In this document: piece by piece, positions 28,674 to 37,300 of the stretch
Numbering within the stretch: position 1 is the stretch's first letter
Layout: every line of letters starts with the position of its first letter
Assembly (NCBI RefSeq): GCF_016904885.1
Contig: NZ_JADWYI010000001.1
Span: forward strand, 4,588,001-4,652,000
Direction of reading: 5' to 3'
DNA: 64,000 bases
Source of the DNA: Archangium primigenium
GTDB lineage: Bacteria; Myxococcota; Myxococcia; Myxococcales; Myxococcaceae
Notes under the pieces: model-generated
The model's input: the letters and a program-made list of their open reading frames with translations, nothing else
The model's database searches: none
Told to the model about the DNA's origin: nothing
Translations under genes and position numbers: made by a program

Positions 28674-29852
28674 ATGTCGGAGGGGACATTTCCGGATCAA
28701 AGACGGTTCATCCGGGACGATGACTATCAGGCGGCCTACAAGGAGACGCTCGCCGAGACGCTCGACCTCAGGAACTGGGACCTGGGGTTCGATCCCAAGA
28801 CCATCTTGAAGCGCTTCAAGGAGCAGGTGGGCCATGCGGTGAGGGACGAGGACGCCCTCCGGGACTTCATCCGCAAGGATTTCTTTCCCCGGCTCAAACT
28901 CCCCAGGGACGCGCCCGAGTGCGCCGGGGTTTACCCCGCCAGCATGGAGCGGCTGGCCATCATTCACGAGAGCCTGCTCTTTCCCGGTCGGGTCGAGGCC
29001 GTGAACAGCACCGTCGTCTCCCATGACAGCCTGCCCATCGCCATCACCCAGATTGGCGTGGCCATTGTCGGGTACGGGGGCAACACGGGGGTCTTCTCCC
29101 AGCGCCTGTTCCGCAAGGAGCTGTCGTCCCATACGGATGGCCGCAAGCTGGTGCGGGAAATCTTCGAGAAACGTCAGGCCCGGGCGATGGACGAGGAGGA
29201 AGACACGCTGTCCAAGCTGGCGAGCCGGAACATCCGGGCCCACGCCGAGCTGGCGCTGCTCCTGGACCGGTCGAAAGCCCCCTGGCGAATGGGTTACGGC
29301 AACCCGTGCTCGCGCGAGTTGCTCTCGGGGTCTGGCTATTCGAGCCTCCTGGAGGCCTCGCTCGAATTGCTCCAGCGCCTCGTGCGGGATCACCAGAAGT
29401 TCGTCTTCATTCCCAATTCGCTCGATGACCGGGGCCTGCTGACCTTCGGCAATGCCTTGTACGGAGGCGAGTACGCCATCATCGACACGCTCGTGGACGA
29501 GAGCGCGTACATCGTCAATCGCTGGAACTACGACGACGCGGACCGCAAGAAGGCCATGGCGTTCGTGAAGGAGTACTGCCCGCACATCGTCCGGGGCCTC
29601 TTCCGGGCCTCGGATCAGTCCCCGCCCTACCTTTTCTACGCGCACCGCGAGCACGTGCATGTCGCGGCCCACGTGGCCATGGCCGACAGCATCCTGCGCC
29701 GGGAGCGGGGCTTTCCCATGCTCCTGGACGTGGCGGACGTGGCCTGTCGGGGCGCCTTCGGCTCGGAAGGCTTCCTGGGCATGGTGAATGACGCCTACGC
29801 CCAGGCGGGAGCGAAGTTCCACTACGCCAACGAGCGCAAGCGGCGTCCCTAG
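28674..29852 (+). CDS. NurA-like nuclease candidate
   Basis: A 392-residue soluble protein I cannot identify by clear motif. Its position directly before a HerA ATPase gene (12-bp gap) is that of NurA nucleases. Some segments are NurA-like: VEAVNSTVVSHDSLPIAITQIGVAIVGY where NurA has a DGS strand, YGNPCSRELLSG, and a C-terminal GFPMLLDVADVACRGAFGSEGF helix region. The canonical DGS Asp appears as NST, so catalysis is uncertain. ATG 28674 follows AGGAGGAGGG. If NurA-like, it would resect DNA ends with HerA. It might equally be another HerA-linked effector. Confidence 0.45.
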   Translation: MSEGTFPDQRRFIRDDDYQAAYKETLAETLDLRNWDLGFDPKTILKRFKEQVGHAVRDEDALRDFIRKDFFPRLKLPRDAPECAGVYPASMERLAIIHESLLFPGRVEAVNSTVVSHDSLPIAITQIGVAIVGYGGNTGVFSQRLFRKELSSHTDGRKLVREIFEKRQARAMDEEEDTLSKLASRNIRAHAELALLLDRSKAPWRMGYGNPCSRELLSGSGYSSLLEASLELLQRLVRDHQKFVFIPNSLDDRGLLTFGNALYGGEYAIIDTLVDESAYIVNRWNYDDADRKKAMAFVKEYCPHIVRGLFRASDQSPPYLFYAHREHVHVAAHVAMADSILRRERGFPMLLDVADVACRGAFGSEGFLGMVNDAYAQAGAKFHYANERKRRP

Positions 29853-29864
29853 GAGACATGACCC

Positions 29865-32171
29865 ATGGCCGATGATGACAACTCCTCCCGGACCGGCAAC
29901 GGCCCGGTCCCCCCTCCGCGCGCGCCCGAGCGCCCCGCCGGGCCGCCCTCGGCTCGGAGCCCCGCGCCTCCCAGCGGCACGACCCCGCCTCCCGGCGCTC
30001 CGGGACGGGCACCTCCGGGGCCGCAGGGCCCGCCCCAGCGTCCACCCCAGCCCGGGGCCCCCAAGCCGCCCCAGGGCCCGCCTCCGGGTGCGCCGAGGGC
30101 CGAGGCCCCGCGTCCCCAGGCCCCGGGGCCCGTGGGCAAGCCCGCGGCGCCCTCCCGGCCTTCCGGCTCGACTCCACCCGCGGGGGCGCCTCCGCCCGCG
30201 GGCTCGCCGCCCCCCAAGGCCCCGCCGCCCACCAGGCCCGAGGGGGGCGTCCTCAGCTCCCTGCCCGAGAAGAACCAGGGCGAGTTCGAGGAGCTCGCGA
30301 CCCTGGCGAAGACCTCGTCCCTCGAGCTTCCCGCCGATCTCAAGGACGCCGTGGGCTTCACCCACTTCGACACCTCGTCGAGCGAGGACAACCTCATCAC
30401 CGTCCTGACCACCCGCGATGACCTGCCCAAGCTGGCGTCACAGACGCTCGTGCGGGTGAAGTCCCGGGAGGACAAGCGCTCCTACCTGGGGGTCGTGGTC
30501 CGGGGGCCCTTCGCCGAGCCGGACGCCATCGCCGCCAACTCCACCATGGCGGTGGGCGTGGTCGTGCAGGGCAAGAAGCTGGCCTACACCTTCGACTACC
30601 ACGGGCGCGCCGACATCGAGATCCTCGGGGAGGAGAAGGGGGAGGGGGGCGTCCTGACGGCGCCCAAGCTCCGGCCCCGGCCCAAGAGCCCGGTCTTCCT
30701 GCTCAACGAGCAGGAGAGCGCGCGGGTCCTCGGCCTCAAGGGCGACATGTGTCTGGGATTGGTGGCGGGGTACGAAGGGATGGAGGCACGGTTGGATCCG
30801 CGGGACAAGTCCATCCTCCCGCGGCACACCGGCATCATCGGCACCACGGGCGGCGGCAAGTCCACCACCGTGGCCACCCTCATCCACCACGCCCAGGCCG
30901 CGGGCATCGCCACCATCGTCTTCGACGTGGAGGGGGAATACACGCACGTGGATCAACCCACGGAGCACGCGGCCATGATCGCGGCCCTCGAGCTCCGGGG
31001 ACAGAAGGCCGAGGGCGTGAAAAACCTCCACATCCATCACCTCACCGGCCGGGACAGCCGCAATCCCAAGCACAAGAACCTGCACCGCTTCTCGCTCAAG
31101 TTCTCGAGCCTGTCGCCGTATGCCATCTCGGAGATCCTCGGCATGTCCGAGGCCCAGCAGGAGCGCTTCCACAAGGCCTACGACGTCACGAAGCTGCTGC
31201 TGGAGGACTTCAAGCTCTTTCCGAGGAACGAGGCCGAGCAGCAGAAGATGCTGGACGTGGACGAGCACTCGACGGGCTACCCGGAGATGAAGCTCCAGCA
31301 CCTGCTGGACGTGGTGAACACCTACCTCTACGCGCTCAGCGACGAGGGCAAGGGCGAGACCCGGAGCCGGGCGAAGCCCACGACCCGCAGGCGCGGGGCC
31401 GCGGAGGAGGAGAGCGACGCCGAGGACGGCGCCGACGCCGAGGGCGCGGACGCCGTGCCCCGGGGCCCCCGGCTGATGAGCGAGTTCCGTCAGAACCCGG
31501 GACGCGTGCTGGGCCGGGTCATGGCGGCGAGCAGCAAGAACGAGATCAGCTGGAAGGCCTTGATGGGCAAGCTGCAGAACCTGCGGCGCCTGAAAATCTT
31601 CGATGTCGACACGGCGCCGGGCGTGGCGCACGACACGCTGCTCGAGCCGGGGCGGGTGTCGGTGATCGACCTGTCGGACACGGACTCGCCCCAGCTCAAC
31701 AACCTCGTCATCGCCGACATCCTGCGGGGCCTCCAGGAAAAGCAGGAGGAGCGCTACCAGGCGGCGCATGCCGACGGCAAACCCATCACCCCGGTGCTCA
31801 TCGTGCTGGAGGAAGCGCACGAGTTCCTGTCCGCCAGTCGCATCTCCCAGATGCCCGTGTTGTTCGAGCAGGTGGCGAAGATCGCCAAGCGGGGCCGCAA
31901 GCGGTGGCTGGGCCTCGTCTTCGTCACGCAACTGCCGCAGCACCTGCCCAACGAGGTGCTGGGGCTGCTCAACAACTTCATCATCCACAAGATCACGGAC
32001 AGCTCCGTCATCTCCCGGATGCAGAAGACCGTGGGGAACATCGACGAGAGCCTGTGGAACCGGGTCAACCGGCTCGCGCCCGGGCAGGCCCTGGTGTCGT
32101 TCAGCAACTTCACCCGGCCCCTCATGGTCGCGGTGGATCCCGCCCCCGTGAAGCGCCTGCTCGTGGATTGA
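29865..32171 (+). CDS. HerA-like hexameric ATPase/DNA translocase
   Basis: A 768-residue FtsK/HerA-type motor. Residues 1-125 are a very Pro-rich disordered leader, unusual for the family. Then comes a HAS-barrel-like region (LVRVKSREDKRSYLGVVVRGPF). The RecA-like core has the Walker A GTTGGGKSTT at 326-335, FDVEGEYTHVD, Walker B VLIVLEEAHEFL near 650, and FVTQLPQHLPNEVLGLLNNFIIHKITD with the sensor/arginine region. An acidic and basic insert (about 500-530) interrupts the core. It should pump DNA with a nuclease partner, most simply the upstream gene. It closes the five-gene operon. Confidence 0.9.
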   Translation: MADDDNSSRTGNGPVPPPRAPERPAGPPSARSPAPPSGTTPPPGAPGRAPPGPQGPPQRPPQPGAPKPPQGPPPGAPRAEAPRPQAPGPVGKPAAPSRPSGSTPPAGAPPPAGSPPPKAPPPTRPEGGVLSSLPEKNQGEFEELATLAKTSSLELPADLKDAVGFTHFDTSSSEDNLITVLTTRDDLPKLASQTLVRVKSREDKRSYLGVVVRGPFAEPDAIAANSTMAVGVVVQGKKLAYTFDYHGRADIEILGEEKGEGGVLTAPKLRPRPKSPVFLLNEQESARVLGLKGDMCLGLVAGYEGMEARLDPRDKSILPRHTGIIGTTGGGKSTTVATLIHHAQAAGIATIVFDVEGEYTHVDQPTEHAAMIAALELRGQKAEGVKNLHIHHLTGRDSRNPKHKNLHRFSLKFSSLSPYAISEILGMSEAQQERFHKAYDVTKLLLEDFKLFPRNEAEQQKMLDVDEHSTGYPEMKLQHLLDVVNTYLYALSDEGKGETRSRAKPTTRRRGAAEEESDAEDGADAEGADAVPRGPRLMSEFRQNPGRVLGRVMAASSKNEISWKALMGKLQNLRRLKIFDVDTAPGVAHDTLLEPGRVSVIDLSDTDSPQLNNLVIADILRGLQEKQEERYQAAHADGKPITPVLIVLEEAHEFLSASRISQMPVLFEQVAKIAKRGRKRWLGLVFVTQLPQHLPNEVLGLLNNFIIHKITDSSVISRMQKTVGNIDESLWNRVNRLAPGQALVSFSNFTRPLMVAVDPAPVKRLLVD

Positions 32172-32227
32172 GGCGTCAGGAACAACGGCGTGGCGGGGGG
32201 CGCGGGGTTCATCTAGCGTGTGGGACG

Positions 32228-33064
32228 ATGAACCCCTCCCTCTCCGGTGCCTGGCCCGTCATCCCCCGTGACGGGCGGGGCCGTCCCCTGGATGTCATCG
32301 AGCTGCGCCGCCTCACCGTGCAGTGCATCGTCGGCATGTACCCGGCCGAGCGGGACACCCCGCAGCCGCTGGAGCTCGACGCGGCGCTCTACCTGGACAC
32401 CCGCGAGGCGGGCCTCAAGGGGCGCCTCCAGGACACGGTGGACTACGCGCGGCTGACGGGCGAGCTGCGCTTCCTGCTGGAGACGGCGAACTTCCGCATG
32501 CTGGAGACGGCGGCGGAGGCGCTCTGCCGCTACCTGCTCGCCCCGCCCACGGCGGACGCGATGCGGGCACCCCTCCAGGCGGTGACGCTGCGCCTGTCCA
32601 AGCCGGAGGCCCTGGGTCGCACGGCCCAGGCCGCCCTGTGCGTGCACCGCACGGCGGACGAGTACCACTTCGAGCACGAGGAGAAGCCCTTTGGCCGGGT
32701 GGACATCCTCTTCCAGGACGAGCACGTGGGCATCTACCGGCTGCGCATCGCGCCGGGGCGCACCATCGTCACCCACGAGCACCGGGTGATGGAGGAGGCG
32801 GAGCTGGTGCTGGGCGCGGGGCTGCTGCTCCAGGGACAGCCCGTCCTCGCGGGCACGGGCCTGCGCTGGCCGAGGCACCTGCCGCACCGCTACGACAACC
32901 CGCGCGAGGTCGAGCAGACGGTGCTGTGCGTGGACCGGCCGGCCTTCATCCCCTCGGACGAGGTGGAAGTCCCCGAGCCGGCGGAGGGCCTCGCGCCCGT
33001 GCAGGGCCGCGCCTACTACCCGGAGGCGGCGAACCTCCCCGAGACGGAGACGCGCAAGGCCTGA
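32228..33064 (+). CDS. Dihydroneopterin aldolase-like/cupin fusion
   Basis: A 278-residue protein with two parts. Residues 20-140 match dihydroneopterin aldolase (FolB): IELRRLTVQCIVGMYPAERDTPQPLELD, LQDTVDYARLTGELRFLLET and RMLETAAEALCRYLL. FolB makes the pterin ring precursor of folate. The second part, YHFEHEEKPFGRVDILF ... RTIVTHEHRVMEEAELVLGAGLLL, looks like a cupin barrel with an HEH pair. Fusion of the two is unusual, and the cupin may alter the substrate. ATG 32228 is chosen; the reading frame is open further upstream only inside the HerA gene. It is convergent with the zinc-ribbon gene, 4 bp apart. Confidence 0.75.
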   Translation: MNPSLSGAWPVIPRDGRGRPLDVIELRRLTVQCIVGMYPAERDTPQPLELDAALYLDTREAGLKGRLQDTVDYARLTGELRFLLETANFRMLETAAEALCRYLLAPPTADAMRAPLQAVTLRLSKPEALGRTAQAALCVHRTADEYHFEHEEKPFGRVDILFQDEHVGIYRLRIAPGRTIVTHEHRVMEEAELVLGAGLLLQGQPVLAGTGLRWPRHLPHRYDNPREVEQTVLCVDRPAFIPSDEVEVPEPAEGLAPVQGRAYYPEAANLPETETRKA

Positions 33065-33068
33065 GGGC

Positions 33069-34340
33069 TCAGTCGCCCCGCAGCCGCGCCCGCGTCTCCT
33101 CGAGGCGCTCGCGGCCCGCGTCCGACAGGCCCTCGAAGTGGGGAAGGGACGCCACGCGCTCGAGCCGTGCCGCCCGCTCGGGATCGCTCAGGCCTGGAAG
33201 GCTGCGGCGCACCACGTCCAGGTAGCGCGCCAGGGGCACGAGCGTCGCGTACCAGCTCGCCTGGCGTCCCAGCCCCGCGAGGCGCTGCTGTTCGCGGCTG
33301 ACCCCGGGCAGCGTGGGTCCCGGGCGGCCTTCCTCGGGCAGGGCCTCGGGGGCCGGGTCCAACCGGGCGCGCAGGTCCTGGGAGAACCGTTGCTCCACGG
33401 CGCCCGTCCGCGCGAGGCGCCGCACCAGGGCGCCGCAGACCTCGCAGGCGCGCTCCAGGGCGCCCGCGGGGAGCGGCACCGCGTGGCCACAGCTGCCACA
33501 GCGGCCGTCGAGCGCGTCCAGTCCGAGCACCTCGGCGGAGAAGGGCCGCTTGAAGGAGCAACCCGGGCAGATGAGCTGGGTCGCGGTCCGCGCCTGGAAG
33601 GACACCAGGGCGCAGTGGGGACACGTCCACTCGAGGTACACGCCCAGGTCATCCGAGGAGACGGCATCGGTCTCCCGGACGTTGTTCACCCCGTGGAGGC
33701 GCCGCAGCACGGCGAGCCGCTGCGCGGGGGCCAGCAGGGGCAGCCACGCGTTGACGGTGAGCGACAGGGTGAGCTGGCAGCGGGAGGCGGGCGGCATGCC
33801 GTCGGGGTCCTCGAAGCCCGGCAGCTCGAAGAGCCGCGCGTAGAGGCGGGTGAGCAGCTCCAGGACGCGCTCCAGCGTGGGCAGGGGATCGCGCAGGTCC
33901 ATGGCGGAGCAGACCGTCATCAGCTCCGCGTTGAGCGCGACGAGGGACGCGTCCGCGAGCCCGTGCAAGCGCACCCAGGCGTCGTAGCGCACGTAGCGCT
34001 CGCGGTAGGCCGCGTCGGTGTGCACCTCGGGGGGGAACTGCTGGGGCGTGGCGTCCATCTGCAGGGACACCGCCTCGCGCAAGAGGGGCAGTGCCTGCTC
34101 GAGGCGGCCCGCGTGCACGTGCGCCGTGGCCGCCGCCACCCGCTCCTGCAGCGCGGTGAACTTGGGCATCAAGGCCGGGTAGTCCCGCAGCCAGGCGGCA
34201 TAGGCCGGCGACTCGAACCACGCCTGCCAGTCGATGCCCACCAGCGACTGGCAGTAGCCACACCGGACCCAGGCGGCGTGGCCCGTGGACTCCACGTGGG
34301 CACCACAGGCATGACAGCGATAGCGAAGGAGCAGGGCCAT
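33069..34340 (-). CDS. Multi-zinc-ribbon protein of unknown function
   Basis: A 423-residue soluble protein with at least three four-Cys sites: CHACG with CGYC at residues 8-33, CPHC with CPGC near 240-265, and CGSCG with CEVCG near 280-310. Between them is a helical domain (YPALMPKFTALQERVAAATAHVH and on). The C-terminus repeats LSDPERAARLERVASLPHFEGLSDAGRERLEE. No catalytic motif is visible; zinc ribbons suggest nucleic-acid or protein contacts. ATG 34340 is just before MALLLRYRCHACG; an upstream in-frame start would add 27 Arg/Pro-rich residues. The gene stands alone on the minus strand. Confidence 0.65.
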   Translation of the reverse strand: MALLLRYRCHACGAHVESTGHAAWVRCGYCQSLVGIDWQAWFESPAYAAWLRDYPALMPKFTALQERVAAATAHVHAGRLEQALPLLREAVSLQMDATPQQFPPEVHTDAAYRERYVRYDAWVRLHGLADASLVALNAELMTVCSAMDLRDPLPTLERVLELLTRLYARLFELPGFEDPDGMPPASRCQLTLSLTVNAWLPLLAPAQRLAVLRRLHGVNNVRETDAVSSDDLGVYLEWTCPHCALVSFQARTATQLICPGCSFKRPFSAEVLGLDALDGRCGSCGHAVPLPAGALERACEVCGALVRRLARTGAVEQRFSQDLRARLDPAPEALPEEGRPGPTLPGVSREQQRLAGLGRQASWYATLVPLARYLDVVRRSLPGLSDPERAARLERVASLPHFEGLSDAGRERLEETRARLRGD

Positions 34341-34390
34341 GAGTCTCGGGAGTCTACCAATCCGCTCGCCGGGTGGAGTCCTCCCACGAA

Positions 34391-37300
34391 TCAAAGAGTT
34401 CGGCCGTGAGACTCCTCGCATTCTTTATACTTCTTTCGCGCGATATCGGGCTCCTCGAGCAAATACTGCTCTCGTTCCAAGGAGGAAAGACACGCGGTGG
34501 TCGCCGTCTGAAAGTACTCGCGCAGGGGTTCGGGCTTCAGGTACCAGACGCGAACCAATCCCTCCCCGCACACCGTGATGACCCTGGAGCCATCGGGAGT
34601 AATCAACGCATGAAGGGCGGTGGTGAATTCTAGCTTTTCCTCGTGCTGAAAGACAAGCGGAAGTGATTGACTCTTCATGGGCCAAAGGCGAGCGGATCCG
34701 TCATCGGAGACGGTCAGGACATGATCGCCATCGGGCGTGAAGGTTGCGGAGGCCACCGCGCTCTTATGCCCCTTGAGATCAAGTGAAGGACCAGTTCCGT
34801 ACATAGGCCTCACGCTGGCGATTCCTTCGGATGCCGCGATGACGACAGAGGTACCCGCTGGACTGAACTCGGCGGAGTTCAGAACGTTCGTGTATCCCGC
34901 GAAGAGACGCGGGGCCCTCTCCGGTTCGGAGGTTCGCCAGAGTTGGGCCACGCCATCGTTGGACGCCACGAGGATGAGAGAGCCATCAGGACTGAAACTG
35001 GCGGATGTCGCCGTTCCCGTGTGTCCTCTGAGTGGACGGGGGGCTTCGTTCTTCTCCAGGTTCCAGAGAAGAACGGTTTCGTCATCGGAGCCGGTCAAGA
35101 GCTTTTTGCCATCGGGACTGAATGTGGCGAGGTTGATTGAATCCTTATGGCCTTTGAGCCTGCGGGGATTCGTGTCTGGACTGTAGGTATGCCAGAGACG
35201 TGCATTCTTGTCTTCCAGCGTGAGAACGAGAGCACCGTCGGGACTGAAGAGCGCGGAGGTCATCTCGTTGTTGGTTTGAAGGACACGCGGAGGGTGCTTC
35301 GTGTCCCCTACCTGCCACAGGCGCGCGGTACCATCGTCCGAGGCGGAGAGCGCAAGTGAACCATCGCGATTGAAGGTGGCCGAGTTCACTGTCCACCCAA
35401 GGTGCCCGGAGAAGGATTCCAACCGCTGACCCGAGCCATCCAAACTGAAGAGATGGAGGGTGCCATCCGAAGCGGCGGTGAGGATTTCCGAGCCGTTGGG
35501 GCTGAGGGCGGGGGGCATGTTCGAGTCCGCGGGGGTCGAGAAGAACGGTGTGCCCGCGCCTCGAAGACGCCAGAGGCGTGCGGTTCTATCCTCGGAAGCC
35601 GTGAGGATGCTGGATCCATCGGGACTGAAACGGGCGGTGCTCACCCAATCCGTATGGCCGTGGAGGATGAGGGGCTGCTCCATGCCATCCGTGCGCCAGA
35701 GCCGGGCCGTTCCATCGGCGGAGGACGTGAGGATGAAGGAGCCATCGGGACTGAACGTGGCGGAGGTCACCCAATTGGAATGTCCCGAGAGTACGCGCGG
35801 CGGATCCTGACCCTCGGAGTTCCAGAGGCGAGCGGTGTTGTCACTCGACGCGGTGAGGAAGGAATGACCGTCTTGACTGAAAGCGACCGAGTTCACATCG
35901 GCCGAATGGCCTTTGAAGACACGTGGCTCCGCAACACCAAGAGTCCAAAGGCGAACGGAGTGCGTGGTGGGGTAACTTAAACTGGAGGAGCCCGTGAGGA
36001 CGGATTTCCCATCGGGACTGAACGTGGCACAGTTCACCGCTTCATCACTGTTGAACTCGTCCTTGTGGTCGAGCCTGTCAAGAATATCTCCATTCAGGTT
36101 CCAGACCCGCGCGGTACCGTCGTTGGACGCGGTGAGGATTCGTAGTCCATCCGTGCTGAAGAGGGCGACGTTCACCTGATCTTCATGACCCCCGAGGCGG
36201 AGCGGCGGTTGATCGGGAGCGCTTGTTCTCCAGAGATAGACTGACCCATAAGCATTCGCGATGAGAATGAGGGCGCTATCTGGACTGAACGTAGCGGCCG
36301 TCAAGGGAACGGGATCATTTTTGTTGAAATCCGGCCCCTTGAGGACAATAGCAGGTACGTGCTCTTTCTGCGCATCCCAGAGTCGCGCCGTTCCATCGTA
36401 CGACGCGGTGAGGATGCGGGAGCCGTTGGGACTGAAGGTGGCGAAAGACACGGCATCTTCATGACCCGTGAGGATGCGGGGTTCTCCCTCTCCATCCGCC
36501 CTCCAGAGTCGCGCGGTTCCATCAGCCGAGCTTGTGAGGATATGTGAGCCATCGGGGCTGTAGCTGATTCCCTCGACGCTCGAGGTGTGGCCACTGAAGA
36601 TGGCATTGCTGATGAGCCGTTGACTGATCTGCGACGCGCTCTGCAACCACTCTTTGTCCGACGCACCGTCTACCGTCTTGATCTCGCGCAGGACCAGCAT
36701 GGCCTGGGTGGGACTCTTGTCAAGGAGCACCTTCGCATTGGACAATTGGAGATTGATCCCGACCAGCCTTGCTTGCCTGCGTGCCTCCTCGGCGTTCGTC
36801 GTGGCGAGATCCTGCTGTTCGAGCGCCCGTCGTGCATTGGCCTCGGCGGCCTCCCGCAGCCGCTGCGCCTCTTGGGCATTGGTCATGGCGAGCCATTGTT
36901 GTGCCTGGGCTTCCTGGAAATTCAGCTCGGCGGCCTCCTGCTGCTGCCGCGCCTCCTTGGCATTGGCCGTGGCGGCCTCCTGTTGCCGCTGCGCCTCCTT
37001 GGCATTGACCTCCGCCATTTCTTGCTGCCTGCCTGCTTCCTGGGCATAGGCCTCGGACGCGGACTTCTGGGCAAGCGCCTCCTGGGCATTGGCCTCGGCG
37101 ATCCGTTGCTGCGCGGCGGCCTCCTGGGCGTTGTGCTCGGCGGCCTCCCGCTGGCGCCGGGCCTCCCGGGCATTCTCCTCTGCACGCTGCTTCTGGAGCC
37201 GGGACTCTTGGGCATTGGCCTCCGCGAGCCGCTGCTTCTCGAGCGCTTCGCGGGCGTTGTGCTCGGCGGACCGCCGCTGCCGCTGGGCCTCCTCGTAATT

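Noticed and set aside
30749-32227. Long N-terminal extension of the FolB-cupin protein
   Set aside because: The extension lies entirely inside the HerA gene in another frame; ATG 32228 gives a normal FolB N-terminus.
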